A stretch of 64,000 bases of DNA from Anticarsia gemmatalis (lineage: Eukaryota > Arthropoda > Insecta > Lepidoptera > Erebidae), in contig NC_134757.1 in the NCBI RefSeq assembly GCF_050436995.1, positions 8,072,501 through 8,136,500 of the forward strand, written 5' to 3'. Within the stretch, counting starts at the first letter, position 1. Every line of letters starts with the position of its first letter. Shown here one piece after another: positions 12,927-27,300 of this stretch. Made by a program: the position numbers and the translations under genes. Below the pieces are notes generated by a model. It had not been told where the DNA came from. It did not search any database and saw only the letters and a list, made by a program, of their open reading frames with translations.

Positions 12927-15900
12927 AGTTAGCTTTGCACGCTAAACAACGATCATTGTCACCGGTACCGATTGTTACAAGTTGTGTACAGTGTCGTGCT
13001 ATTTGTGTACTTACGTGCCTTCAAAGGTGAGTAATCTTGAGAAATGGGTTTCATGTTAAGTTCACTCAGTCACAAGTTCGACTTGTCCTGATTCTGTTTG
13101 ATAAAATTTTATAATAGTTGTATCATGAACAAAATTAGAATACCTTATAATAATGGAAATATTTCCAAATAAAACAAATTGATGTATAAAAATAAAGTTA
13201 TTAACTTGCATTACTTAAATTTTAAAATATGTATAGAGAACAATTTCGCAATAGTATATCTACTTAAATAACAATATTATGTTAATCTGTTTACTTATTC
13301 ACGCTCGTCTAAACTATATTTATGCGTTATTGTAATAAGTTGGTCTAGTTAAACGCACATTAAAACGCTTCTATGAAGATGAGCCTTACTTCTTACACAA
13401 GAAATTCGATACAGTAAATCAACTTCGTAGAAAAAACTTGCTCTACCGCATTGATAGCATTTATCTCAACATGATGGTGTACGTTGACATGAAAATAGAT
13501 TGAAAAAAACGTGAGAAGTTTTATATGTATTACAATATTGATTTATTGCATACCATTACCATTGGTAACTTAGCAAACAACTGCGAAAATGCAATGTCGT
13601 CACCTTTGCCATTTCTTCGTAAGACAGAGGCTGCAGCCCGTTGATTCAGTAGCATTTCCCACGGTAAAATCGGGCCATAAAGTATACTCGATGTAAAAAA
13701 AAACACGAGACAGCTGATGGATAGATAACTAATACATACAAGTTGATTCCGATTACCGTGATATGATGAAAACATTACTATAAGTAATAATGCCAGTTAG
13801 AGCAGTACAAATTTCCAAATTACAAATTAAAAAAATCACTAACAGAGTAATATAGATTTGCAACTATAACGGTTTTATGGCAAACATTTTAATAAGATTA
13901 TGACCTAACCGGAAAGAAATTACCGATTTAAAGATGACTATTAAAATACTTGAGATCGTGTATTAAAAAATTACTTATTAGCTGGCTGGGTACGGCATCA
14001 AAAGCACTCATTTTCAAAAAAAAACTCAACACACGCAAGATTATTTAACCTAGCATATTGTACTCATTACGAGTGTATAATTAGACCCTAACCAGTAATT
14101 TAATAGACTGCACAATGCATAAAACAAGGTTAGCGTTCTTATTTTTTACCGAAGATTATGATGTCAAACATCTTGCTAAATCATGTCCTGCTGAATCTTT
14201 AACAAACTGAACGCTGAGCATCCAAAATTACACGATTCATACGGCTATTTACGCTGTACGCCCCGCCTAGTCATAGTAAACTACAATTACCCGTGAAGCG
14301 ACGTAAACGATTAGTTCGCACGCGCTGTTCATTAACTTGCTATCGTAAACCTAGAAACAGTGAGAATGACATTTTGTTCGCCGGCATCGACAGATCACAC
14401 ACGATAACGCTGGATTCTGGCTCATGGGATTTTTAGTATTGTTAATTGAGAGCAAGGACTGCCAAAATTCAATAGCTGTCAAATTGAACTATGAGAAAGA
14501 ATGTTCTAAGAATTTTCGGAACATAACTTGAATGAGATTTTTTTATCTGTGTTGGGAAATTCATGACCTTTAAATTGTAAAGTTTATTCATATTATTGTG
14601 AGCATTGTTTTAAATAGTATAATACTTTAAACTATATACCTACATATAATGTTATTATCTGCGTGGTTCGTTATCCATATGATCTTTGTTTGTTAGTTAA
14701 CAACAAATTAAGTCATACAGAATCGAACAAATTGTGTTGCATGGTATTTAAGACAATGATCACATCATTAAATAGACATAATTTTTAAACACTGTACACG
14801 CCTGACTTGAGTTCACAAGAAAACACATGCCTATAAGACAAGAGGATTTCTTAAGAGACATGCCGCTGCATATTTCCTCGGCTTTTCATTAACAAAAACC
14901 GCCGAATAAGTGCGCAATCACACGTCCGCATGCGAGATTGCGGTGCGCGACAACACAAAGCAATTCCCCACAGGAATCGATCACGCGAGGCCAGGCAAAT
15001 CTCAATTATTGGCAATGGCATACCTGCCTCAATGTTTTATGCAGATTGCCGCCAATGTTCCCTATCAGGCATTGTTTATAATAATTAGCCTTTTTGTGAA
15101 TATCTGATTAGTGTAATCATAATATAATTTGTTCGTTTTCGTAATCAATATTGAGATTTATGAATGAAATTATACAATGGCGATACTTTAATTGATCATT
15201 TTGTTATTTCGATTTTATGAACACGCGTGACATAAAACTATTCATGAATCTTGAGTTCAATTTAACAAAGAAGTTTAATAGATAGTTAAGTATTAAAGAA
15301 TCGTAGAAATAATTGTCTTAAATACATATGTTGTTGCATCCTTTACGGAGAACAATTTTGAATTCATTTAACATAGCGACACTTGCAATCGCGACGAGCG
15401 TCGGTGTCGTCGTGAGTTCAAATTCTAACCTGTTGAACTATTGCAATGGTCGACACTTAACACAAAGTATTTAATTAGGTATGCGTGTAAGCTTAAGAAT
15501 ATTTTGTGAATTAAACTCACAGCTAATCCTCTAATAATAATAATTACTTAGGCAGTTACTTAATACTTAATTCTAGGCAAGTGTGAGAAAGGTTACATGG
15601 AAACCTGCGCGTTACAAAAACATAAGACTTAAGATAATTACAGTAATTGTCACTCTATAGCTATGTAGTTAATGAGACATTTATTCCACGGGTAGATTAT
15701 CGATATCTTTTCAATGACCTGTTTTTATACTTGTGAAGTGTCCTGTTCAGTTAAGGTACCTTTATGTTAATGATCTTAACCCGGACCTACTACGTACCTA
15801 CACGACGTAAACAATGATTGCTTTTAAGTAATGAGGATGCATGTCACTGAGTAGTTATGCAGTTTTGGAAACCTATAATTTCTGATCTTTAATCTTATGC

Positions 15901-18900
15901 GCTTGTCAGCATCTACTACTTTATAAACCTACTAGGTATGTTGTTTCATTATGTTTTACTTGCTCTTCTGATTCTCTCCGTCTCCCTAATAAGCTATGAA
16001 CAGAACGCCGAGAAGTGCTTTACGTATTTAATTGTTAATAAAAACTCACGACGCTATTAAATCAAGTTAAGGCCCTGCGTGCACATGTGTCCATGTCATC
16101 TTTATCCTTAGATTTTATAAGTTGATAATGTCAATATAACAATCATCGCGACAATAGTTATCTTTATGCCCTTGGCCTTATTTATACCCTAGATGATTTA
16201 TTTGAAATCCAACGGTCTATGCACATGACAGACGCATCTTTAAATACATAGATTTATGTGCAAACAGATTAAACGTAGACATTCTTTACCCACATTAACT
16301 TATTAATTACTTATTGTTTTAATTGAAGAAGAATCCACGGAAATGTTAAATGCATATTAAATCATGAACATCGTTCAAGGTATTATAATTTATAATTATT
16401 AAATTTTAATAATAGTCGGTTCTGTTGTGGTGTTTAACGGCAACTATAGTACGTGCAGCGGAGTGTAGCGAACATATATGTACATTGAATGAGTTTTATA
16501 CTATTGGAATCCATTGTTGTCAATAGGATAAAAGGGAACTTATAATATTATTCATTGAAGTTTTAATCCTTGTTTTTGGGGTCCAACATTCTGACGATTT
16601 AGGCAGTGCTCTTTTTAACGAATATTTTCTCACCGAAAATGTCATACCAGTCACAATTTATTCTACCCGATATCGAATAACAGGCATTAAATTAAGAACA
16701 AGATACCTTAAAAAACCTTAGGAATTTATTGGTATTGGTTCTTAGTGGCCCGCTTAACAAATCATTATTTTTACTTTTATTCTGACTACAAGATATTGAT
16801 AAAAATGTCACGATAAGACACCCAAAATATTCACATTTTCTTTTTTATATAAGTATTATTTTTTCCTTTTTTTCATATTATTGAGAAAAGTGTCATTTGG
16901 GGATAAACGTAGCAATGAGGAATGATTTCATGAAGTAGACACGCAGAAGACGTTACATTAAATACATTTTTGAGTTTTACAAAAGATAAATTATAACATT
17001 TTATAAAACTTTTGTAGCTTTTTTTGTTAACGACGATAAATCTGATTAAGTAACTAAGCTCACTGAACCTAAATTATGACTATTTTAATAAGATCGTATC
17101 TCAATAGATAAATTATTCATTTTAAACAAAAAACAATGGGTGCATAATGCAAATTTCATGTAAAGAACAGATGTCCGAAATTAAAAATAAATAAAAATTG
17201 AGCCACTGGAATACATTATCCAAATTAACATATTATTGAAATAAACTATTTAGAATCACTGCATAATTCAAATGTAACTTTTAGCAAGTTATGATTTAGA
17301 ACTGCTTTACTAAAGTATTTTTTTTATTGTGTGCCAGATGTCGTCAACAAAGTGGTTGGTGTGTGCACTCGTCATCGTGTGTGTGAGCGTGAGGCAAGCT
17401 ACGGCTGCGCCCGCGCCACAGGAGCAAGAATATCCACCTATGCCAGTAAGTTTGAACTCTAACATAAATGAAAACTTTACGCGTTTTATGCAATATTCGG
17501 ATCTGCAATAAGGTGAGGCGGAGAACTTTAAATTTAATGGTAAATTCAACAATTATTCTTTTGTCGGTTCAACTCTGACTGATCAATTTCCATAGGTATC
17601 TAAAAAAAAGTTGAAGTTCGTCTCAAGCGCATTCTTTCCAAGAAACTATGTATTGAAGTCATGGTTCCCCGTACAATAATGCTCTGAAGATGACTCCTTG
17701 GAAACATCTATCATACATTCTTTTGATGCTTATCCATATTGAGAACAAACAAACAAATATTTTCCCTTATCTAGAACAAACGTAGGCAGATGCAGCCTTT
17801 AATTAACTCTTAATTGTGCTACATATTACAAGAATGCAATTACAAAGTTATACGTCGAATATTATTATCTCTTCTTTTGTATCATAATTACCGATGACAA
17901 TGACTACCCGTATTTTAAATTCCTTAAATTCTTGATATTGTATGGTTAATTTTATATTAATGGATTTATTGCCTTTATCGAGTTTCTTAATAGCGCTAAG
18001 TACCTGTTTCTGAACTTTTATTGTCTTACTACAATTATAATTCGCCACCCATGTCCTTTTTTGGATGATAATTATACCTTGTCGATAATTCGGTAATTAT
18101 GGTAGATATGATATTTCCTTAAAGCTGCACGTCAATAACAATAATTATTATCGCTTATCAACACATTTCTTTACTCATATAAGGGTAAGTTGGTGACACT
18201 GACATTTTACTTATATTCAGAACCAGTTTTCTTCCAATTCTGTAGGTATTTTTTTGATGATATGAAATTTCGAACAGGTGGAAAAGTTCCAGAATTCAAA
18301 GTCATGTTCAAATAATTTTTAACGGCCTAAAGCATGAAATATATACATATACTTGTTAGTGCATAAACGCTGTTTATGATCACATAAATCATTCAATCAA
18401 TTAACATGTCGTAAAAGCTAAATTAATATAATATAGTATACCTATTAGTTGTTTTTACAACTAAAAGTTGTCTGCCTTAACATATAAACGAGACGGCAAG
18501 GATGCTCGTCGGCAATAATTTAAACAAAACGTGAATACCTTTGACCTACGGCATTATGACTATGGCAAGTTTAACTCTGTACATGTTACATTACGACACA
18601 TTCGAGCTAACAATAAAACAAAAATAAAATGAATATTCGTCGATACGATGATCCTGCGAATTATGTAATTAGTTTCACAGGCTATGTAAGTCAATGTTGA
18701 AATTATGCATGCAATTTCAGCTGAACAATAGCAATCTTTAAATTTAGTTGTGCTATTTACTGTGCCCAAAATTACTTACTTATTTGTATGAGATGTTATA
18801 TTCTTTGGTTACTTCTGTTTTTGTTTCCCTTTATCTTAAAAGTATTGATCGGTCATGAAAAGTATTGAGTATACAAGGCTCTATATGCAGTAATTGGTGG

Positions 18901-21900
18901 ATAAGAAAATACCTTTAAAAAGAAGGCATAAATGCAGCAGTAGTTTCAATGTAGCAAGCTTCAGTTAACAATATTCAATTACGAAGTAACAAGAGTGTTA
19001 ATAGCACGATGTCAATGAAGAATAGATGTCAAAGAGAAAAATAATCGTTTTGTCACGCATCACGATCGAGCTGCAATAACTCTTATAAAACAATACCTGT
19101 CAAAAGTTCATTATAAGATAAACAGCTATTAGCATAAATATGCAGTTACTAATTTAAACGGTGCATAATAAGCTGTAATGAGATTGCTCTTTGACGCGCG
19201 ATTTGTTCGGAATAATCAATATTTATGTAACGTTGAACATAGATGATAGGTACGTAGACATTTGCTAATTACTTAACATGACAATGATAGTAATTTTATA
19301 CTCGTCTTCTGAAATCGCTTTCAGGGTAAGCTTGTATGAGTAGTTATACCATCTTATTTTGGTACGTGAGTCACCGTATCCGCAATTAATTCCTAGGTAG
19401 TATTTATTTTATAAAACCTTATATATTATTTAGTATACCAAGTCATTGACTTTTCAGTTAAGCCTTGAAATGAGAAACAACAGCAGGATTAGTTTAAAAT
19501 CGTATTTAGATACAATTATTTTTAAAATTTTATTTTTTTGGTTACATTTAAGATTTTTTATCGATTTTATAACGATTTGGATAATCAAGGTCACAACGTA
19601 ATGATAATGTCAAGATCGTAATAATGATTGTGTAACTTTTTTTGGCTTGATCTATGTCTGAGAAAATCCGTTGTAGTTCTGAATTCAAGCTCAAAGATTT
19701 AAAGATAAAATATTTTATGAGTTCAGTTTTATCTCTGTAACAAAACAATGTTGTAATTGAGTTCTAAGTTGTGATAAGCTGATGGTTGAGTCGTGTAATC
19801 ACAGCTATTATAGACATCGGGCTTAGCTTCTGACATTAAGATGTTTATCTGATGAAGCATACGCTCGCAGTTCGCGAACGTCCTTTATTCAATAACGTGT
19901 CTATTTATATCAAATTCAAATAACTATTTTCAAATAAGTACCTACTGCTTTTAAACTACTTAGTATGTTATATTAGGAAGGCAGGTAGAGTTCACCTAAT
20001 CTTTAAATTGAGTACAATAAATACCCCATGCGTGTACGGAGTAGCGTGACGTGTGTTAGAATAAAATAACACAGAACTTTCCATATTAGGGAAAACAGGT
20101 GAGCTGTATTCTTTGCCCTGTGGGACACCTAAGAGTGAGACAAAAAAAATCATTGAAATCGTATAACAATCGTACAATTACAATATTTTGTTCTTACACA
20201 CTATAGGAGCTTTAACGACTGAAGTCTTAACGATTTGCAGGAAATTGAATGTTTTTTAAAACTGTTGCCGTAACAAAGTGTTGGTTTATAGCTTTCGTTA
20301 TAACCATAATAGGTTTGCGTAAGGGTTAACAATGATACAAGTGTTTACCTATGCACAACAATGATCTATTCCGTTGTTATACCATCGATATAGTATTGTT
20401 CGTCTGCAGTGGAGTATACGACCACGTCCGTGCACTATCAGGTGCATCTCGCCAACATTATGTTAACCATGTGAACATTTGCAACGCAAACTCGACTAAT
20501 TGGACGCAATTGCGTTTAACCGCCTTTGTGAGCGTTACACCTCTTATCTCAGATTAATTGCAAACGCTACACAATAAAAACTAATTGAATCACGTGTACT
20601 GAAAACGTAGAGACCAAAATTGTAATTTTATTCTCTTAATGCATATTTTATAATCCTAATTGTGTCTACTGGTATAATTATTCTATGTCTAAAACGGTAT
20701 TTTGCAAGATATTATGATGCTGATGGCGTAATGGTAAAGTGTTCCCCACGCTACTATCATTGCGTAGGGTTAGAATGTCCCATGAACTAAATTTTACATA
20801 GAATTTGTGTTTTAAATTAAGTATCTGTAGTATTATATTGGATAGATACGTACATACATACAGATACTTAATTTGGCATAGGAGTATAACATAAATTTTC
20901 TAAGATGTCGTGCACTTTACGATTGGTGTTTTAGGTTACATTGAGGTCATAGATGAAGGTGACTAAATAAGTAAAGTTATGTCTAACGTATCATTAATAT
21001 TTAAATTTTGAACTCAGAGTATACTCGTAATTCAGTTGTCTTAATAACGTTGCACATCGTCGCATAAATTACTAAGTATTGCTACGACGCAGGTGTCCTA
21101 CTCATAGTATGCAATCAAGAAATATATTAACGGGGACGATAATGTAATTTAATATCCTTTTTTTTTTTGTAATATTATTGGCCTGTTTCAATCGCAGATG
21201 ATTCAAATCATCTTCTTGTAACATAAAGTATACAAAGTGCAATGAAAATTATATTTTTTTATATTTAAGTATACAAACTAATATCTGCACAGATTCATTG
21301 CAAACAGCATTTTTTTTACTATTTACCACAATGATGAAATTATACGTTTTCAGTGCTCTTGCACCCACTTTCCAAATAACTCAAAAGTGCATACGTGACA
21401 TCGAAATAGGCAGTAAGCGGATGCAATTATAATGTGAATACAAAAATGCACACGTTTTACGAACTGTCTATCTGATTGTTCATTGTACGCTCGCTTTATA
21501 ACAGTGGCTTACTTTCTGAGAGATGCATCATTAAATCTAATTAACTTACTACTGAGTAAGTAGGAACTACATTTTGCGTTCCGCGTTTACAGGGTTTACT
21601 ATGTTATGTTTGTGTTTTATCAATGTTTTTATTTTTTTTAATTGAAAATTAGTGTTTAGTGTTACTCTGTAAAAAAAAGTTTATATTGTAAATAGTTTAC
21701 ATGTAAAATAAAATCAATGTTGTGCGTCATAATGCAGACGATTTTTCAGAAAATGCTGAGATTAAAGAAAGTTTATATCCTTAAGAAACGTCCGCCACTT
21801 TTGCAAATCCAACAATGTGTAACGGGTAGTACGGAGCCTTAATTTTGTGTTTCTTATTTTATTTTGATTTCGCAATCAGACATCCTTTTACTTTTATTAC

Positions 21901-22490
21901 ACTAGCAAATAAAATTAAATATACTTATGTTCAGATAATATAGTTTCTATTTTATTACTTCGCTCTAGAATAAAAGACATAAACGCGTTCAATTAAAAAA
22001 CTATTTCTTATAATTATTATGACATTAGATTTAACTCACTTTTAACAATACATTTTAACCACAAGTTTCGATGGTTAGAGAGTTAGAGAGACCATACAGT
22101 TTTTTTTTAGAGGTAATAATTTGTCATATTTTTTTACAGCCTATGATTGGCCCTCTGCAGGGCTAAGGCCAGGCAAATATATTACGATGTACATTATTCT
22201 TACTCTCTCCAAATAAAAAGGAGATTCTCCGTCTTTGTCAAACAAACGCTAATATTATTTCTGTTCCGCAGTACGAGTACAAATACGACGTGGAAGATCA
22301 AGAAAAAGCTCTCTACTTCGGGGCCAACGAATCAGGAGATGCTCAAGGCAAAGTAGTTGGAGGCTACAGAGTCTTATTGCCCGATGGTCGTCTTATGACG
22401 GTCGAGTACTTTGTTGAAGGAGAGAGTGGCTTCGTCCCTAAGATCAGCTTTGAAGACAACGCTAACCCCTTCGGCAAAGGAAAGAAGTAA
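12925..22490 (+). CDS. RR-type (Chitin_bind_4) cuticular protein, pro-resilin-like, 108 aa
   Basis: Structural protein of the exoskeleton that binds chitin outside the cell. Exon 1 (about 12925-13026) is non-coding and ends AAG|GTGAGT. Exon 2 (17338-17445) starts exactly with the ATG after the acceptor and encodes a signal peptide (MSSTKWLVCALVIVCVSV... cut near ATA/AP) and PQEQEYPPMP. Exon 3 (22272-22490) encodes YEYKYDVED... to the stop. Both coding exons are in phase 0. The exon 3 segment GGYRVLLPDGRLMTVEYFVEGESGFVP fits the Rebers-Riddiford chitin-binding pattern of the RR-2/pro-resilin group, although the usual Q before V in the core is Met here. Mature length is only about 84 residues, so it is almost a bare RR domain. 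Introns are 4.3 and 4.8 kb. It lies antisense inside an HFM1 intron. Exact subfamily is uncertain. Confidence 0.85.
13027..17337 (+). other. Cuticular gene intron 1
   Basis: AT-rich intron with no convincing coding exon. Short open frames (for example 14910-15107) show no family resemblance. In insect cuticle genes the first intron often carries enhancers, but no specific sites can be supported here. Confidence 0.6.
20720..20780 (+). repeat. Degenerate tRNA-derived SINE head
   Basis: GGCGTAATGGTAAAG followed by GCTACTATCATTGCGT and a decayed GTTCGATTCCCA-like B box resembles the better-preserved SINE at 43433-43690. It is fragmentary and diverged. Confidence 0.4.
20814..20884. repeat. 16-bp perfect inverted repeat with 39-nt loop
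   Basis: Arm 20814-20829 (AAATTAAGTATCTGTA) is the exact reverse complement of 20869-20884. It lies inside cuticular gene intron 2. It may be a small foldback element. Confidence 0.7.
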
Positions 22491-22933
22491 ACAGACGTCA
22501 ACAAGACTGGCTTCGCGATGATTGATAGTTCAAATACCTACTAACTGCGAATCGATTTGTGAATCCCATGCCGATTTTGTGAAAAATGTATACGATAGTG
22601 ATGGAGTACAGTGATAAATCAACGCATGACATTCAAAAATCGAAATTATAAAGAAAATTATTTTCGTTTTCGAAAACAAAATTATCGAGTACAAATCTGT
22701 TCAGATTTACTAATGTTTTTAATGAAAATGTTGGATACGAAGTGATATTTTGTGATACAACTAAACTTAATAATATTTTGGAAAATATATTTGGAAATTA
22801 GAAGAAAACGAGAGTAGCTTTCTTTAATACGAATATAAATATATAATATGTTTAATATCATATGAAAGTAAGTGTATATTAATAATCTAGATAGTAGAAC
22901 TCATTCGCATAAGATGTACAGTCAGCGATCTCT

Positions 22934-22939
22934 AATAAA
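22934..22939 (+). terminator. Polyadenylation signal of the cuticular gene
   Basis: AATAAA 444 bases after the stop codon, followed by GT-rich sequence. It implies a 3' UTR of about 460 bases. Confidence 0.5.
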
Positions 22940-23728
22940 TTGGTGTACGCAAGTATCAAGTTACCAATACTGTGATGAACGGTTAATATAGGCCAGAACA
23001 AATACGTTAACAAATTAACATACAATGTACTGTATGTATCGATTAGCACTTAATTTCATGTAGATTTTGATAATAAATAATTTTGATAAATATTTTTGTA
23101 TTGAAATTAATATTGCTGTTTTATTTCTATTCCCCAAGTAAGGTTTAACATTCTGATACCAGACATAAATACTAATATTTGTAGACTCTTTAACATTAGG
23201 GCACATAACGTTGGTAATATCCTTATACTTGTCAGTCCCTACACAAAAATCAAAATTAATTTTAGAGCTAAACAACCGCCATTTGCCGTGATGGCCGCCT
23301 TTGATGAAAATGTATTACTTCAAGTAAATAAGTCATTAAAAATATATAGACACATTAGACACCCAATATTAATAGTTTAGGTAAGCCTACGTCACTGACC
23401 GAAATTAATGAATATTTTATTTAATAAGATATAACTAACAAAGTTACAACGTTACACTTCAAAAAGCCCTTCTATACACGACAACAATCTAATAAGGAAA
23501 CAAATTCTACATAAATACTAATGAATGGAATTCTCAAAGCGCTCGTTTTCAGAAACATCGTAATAATGGAATCGTTGACGTTTTTAGCGTTACGGTATGC
23601 AGCTACATGTAATATCAGATGAGTTTTTTAATGAGGATGCGGCAGTCGTGTTTAACTTATAATGATATCATTAAAACTGTTTGGCCATTGATTTATGTGT
23701 TAGTTTTAAATTTTAAATAGTTCTAAAT

Positions 23729-23973
23729 CTATATTAATATTATAAAGCTGAAGAGTTTGTTTGTTTGGTTGAACGCGCTATTCTCAGGAACCACTGGTCC
23801 GATTTGAAAAATTCTTTCAGTGTTAGATAGGCAATTTATTGAGGCTATAGGCTATATATCGTCACGCTACAACTAAAAGGAGCAGAGCAGCAATAAAAAA
23901 TGTTACAAAAACGGGGAAAAATTTGACCCATTCTCTCTTATGTGACGCTAGCGAAGTTACGCGGGTCAGCTAG
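23729..23973 (+). mobile_element. Lep1-type non-autonomous Helitron
   Basis: Starts TCTATATTAATATTATAAAG, runs through GAAGAGTTTGTTTGTTTG, and ends GCGGGTCAGCTAG followed by T. This fits Helitron ends (5' TC, 3' CTAG, insertion between A and T). It is non-coding and one of at least five related copies in the window. Confidence 0.75.
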
Positions 23974-24318
23974 TAAATTATAAACTAAAGAATAAAATAT
24001 AAACTGATTATGATGTTTGTGTGTATTGTACTGCCAAAGAGAGCAAATCAATTGTTTTACTCCATGCCTTACTAATAATCGTAATGAATGAAAAATAAAC
24101 ACGCACACAAATTAAAGGATTAAGATAATGAGAAGTAGATCTACCTTACACTTTTAGTCCAATTAGTACCATTGCAGTAGGTACTTAAAATCAAAAAGTT
24201 CTATCAAACAGTTTTACCTATTTAGAACATTCGGTTTGAACAGAATACCTGTTAATTCCTTCTTTATTTCTAGGTTACATTTAATGTTTAAATAGAAATA
24301 TAAATAAATAGTACTGGC

Positions 24319-27300
24319 CTTGTCAGCGAGGCGCGTCATGATGACCGCGGTCGCTTCAGTGTCGAATTGCGGTCGACCCGCGCGACCCACCATCTGCAGT
24401 ACTGTACTGATACTGTACTCCTGTTTATTAAACAAAATATGAAGTATTATAATAACAATATTAAAATTAATTTAACCTTCTTATTAACAGTAAAATATCA
24501 ACACAAAATCATCTCTTTTTTCTTGCGAACTATAAAATCTTCTTCCTCTAGTCTTTCTCTATCTAATGCAATAGTTTTTATTAACTCAAATTCCTTACCT
24601 GGTAAGCCCCGTTAACATATTGCTGGGTATTCTTGATGATAACCAAATGTGCTGGTAAGTTAACGCCCATCGCTGGAAAGAAATCAAGAATACTGCTTAC
24701 CTTTATTGGTAAGTGCATAACTCAAATGAAGTTTTTTTTTACTTTAACCTCACAATAATGAAGGTTTTACTTGCATAATTTTTCCCATATATGTAATAAT
24801 ATTAATAATAATTAATACATATATATAATAGCGCGATATTCTTCTTTTATATTTTTTTATATATTTGTTTTTTTTTGTTAATGTGTATATATAGTGTTAA
24901 TTTTAATAATCTAACGTAAATATTTAGTTATATAAGTTCTGTACTGTGAAATAATATATGTAAAAACACTCAAAACAAATCACTACAAACTAGTACAAAC
25001 TTTAAAATTTCATATACTTCCCAATAGGTAAGACAAAATTTGTTGAGTATAATTAGTACTATGGATTACGCTTTACCTAAGGTTGTAGTAGTGATCAATA
25101 TTGGTAAGTCTCTGTTCCTGAAAGCCAGTTCAATATTCTGCCGTTCTTCATAAAGCAGGCCCGCGTGGTGACAACCTACACCACTCATTACTAAAGACTG
25201 TAAAAAATATACGAACTTATTTATAGCTGAAGGAAATTAAGATTTTTTGCTTTTTCATAGTAATATGACTTTTATATGTCTACGAATAAAATGACGTCTT
25301 TTCACCGCGAGTTTCGGTAGAAACGCTAGAAAACAGAAGACGTGTATTCTATATTATTTTCTATGGAATTTATAAGTTTACTATAGAGAAAAATATGTGA
25401 CTTTAAATGTGCGTGTTTTTTAGCAGATGTACACAAAATAATGTGTTACACAAATCGTAGCCTCAACTGTAGTAAATATAATTGATTATAAAATTTCACG
25501 GTAGTGAATCTTCATGTTAAATGTCTTAATAAGAATCCGTGGCTAATTTACCTGCAATTTCTTATTCTTAATAGTCGACGCTAATGCAGTTAGCTTCGCC
25601 TTTTGTTCCGCATTGAAGTTAATTGTTAACTCTCGGGATAGAGTCTCAGCTGTTAGTATTACGCTTTTACGAGTGTTGCAGAATATCTAAGACAAAATAA
25701 GTCACATAGACAGTAAAGTATATGTAAATTAATTATTTAACACATAACTGTATTATAGTTGGCCACGGGTCTCGCACCGAATTAAAATGTATAATGTAGT
25801 CTTGAAAATGATTATTGAAGTCTTAAAATATTTGGCCATTATAATCAGATACTAGTTTAAAACTTGAAGATGTAATACTTGAGCCAGCTCTGTCTTAAGG
25901 TAAAAATGAATTAGGATTATCGACATAATGGAACACCAGCTACTACTACAACTACATGCAATTACACTTTGTACACATTTACGTTTCTCTAAAGGTGCAG
26001 GCACGGCTACAACATGTGCGATATCAGTTCTATATCTATACTAATCTATACTAATATTATAAAGCTGTTTGCTTGTTTGAGCGCTAATCTCAGGAACTAC
26101 AGGTCCGATTTGAAAAATTATTTCAGTGTTAGTTAGTTCATTTATCGAGGAAGGCTATAGGCTATATATCATCACGCTAACGACCAATAGGAGCAGAGTA
26201 GCAGTAATTAATAATATTCAGCTAAAGTAACTTACCAAAGTTGGTTTCCCAGAATGATACTTCTGTATAACAGGCCACAGTTTGTAATTAAGTACGATGT
26301 CGAACTTGAAGATGCTGGATCCTTCCGGACATGGGTAGCCTTCTACTATACGCTTGAGTTTCACTGGACGGCATTCGTCACCAAACCTTTGTAAAGTATG
26401 AATTGTGATAGTCTAATTTTAAATACGTAATATGGTCAAAGCCATATAGTGCTCATCAATCAATTATTTGGGGAGAAAAACTATAATTTCTTAAAGATTG
26501 TTACCAAAACAGACTCTGCATAAAAACTCTAAAACTTTCTTAATTAAGTAGAGTTTATTAAATTGTATAAGGTAATAGACATAAGCAAAACTTTAAGTTG
26601 ACAAAATGGAGTTATATCGTCGAAGCAACATTTCAGCGATATTTCAATACAGAATCGAAGAGTGTCATACTTACATAGATTTTTTGCAAATCTTTAAATA
26701 AACTATTAATTTCGTTTTACTATTAACAACTAATATAGTAAATGTGTTAATTCTCCTATAACATTTAGTTCTATAATATTTAGTTCCAACTTACTTATGA
26801 AACACAGCAGGTTTGCTACTAGTTCCCAGCCAGGTAGCAACATCTTCAGGATTGCTGACTGTTGCCGATACGGCAATGAACCTAATACTTGGCGCTGTCT
26901 TATGAGTCATTTCACTTCCATGCAGCTGGTTTTGTAGTAACTCTATACGGTGGACTGATTGTGCTGAACTCTGGTTTAGTAATAAAATGGGTGTTAGAAA
27001 TGGGTAATATAGAGTTGGGTTGTAAATGAGACTGAGAAATTACGTGTTTCAGTAGCGTATAAATATTTGTTTTTACATAGACAGGGTAAGTTTTCCATCT
27101 ATGTTTAAGTCTAGCTTAATTGCACTTAGTTCAAACTAAGAATCGAGCTCAAAAATGGTCTAAGCAGCATACAAAAATGCAGCTTAGACCATTTTAATCA
27201 GATATTAGTTAACACTACAGATATCTTATGGATCTAATTTACTATCCAAAATCCAAAGATATTTTTTTTTTCATAATCATAATCATAATCATTTATTTGC

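Larger units (their letters stand above)
17446..22271 (+). other. Cuticular gene intron 2
   Basis: AT-rich intron. It contains a degenerate tRNA-type SINE head (20720-20780) and a 16-bp inverted repeat (20814-20884), both listed separately. No other gene seen. Confidence 0.6.
8912..24318 (-). other. 15.4-kb HFM1 intron hosting two antisense genes
   Basis: Interval between HFM1 exons 12 and 13. It contains DRC2 (9148-10593) and a cuticular protein gene (about 12925-22955), both on the plus strand, plus a Lep1 Helitron near its upstream end (23729-23973). DRC2 begins only 236 bases from HFM1 exon 13. Confidence 0.85.

Noticed and set aside
14910..15107. Reading frame in cuticular intron 1, and similar ones at 10696-10908 and 20351-20557
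   Set aside because: Chance open frames with no splice context, domain or codon character.
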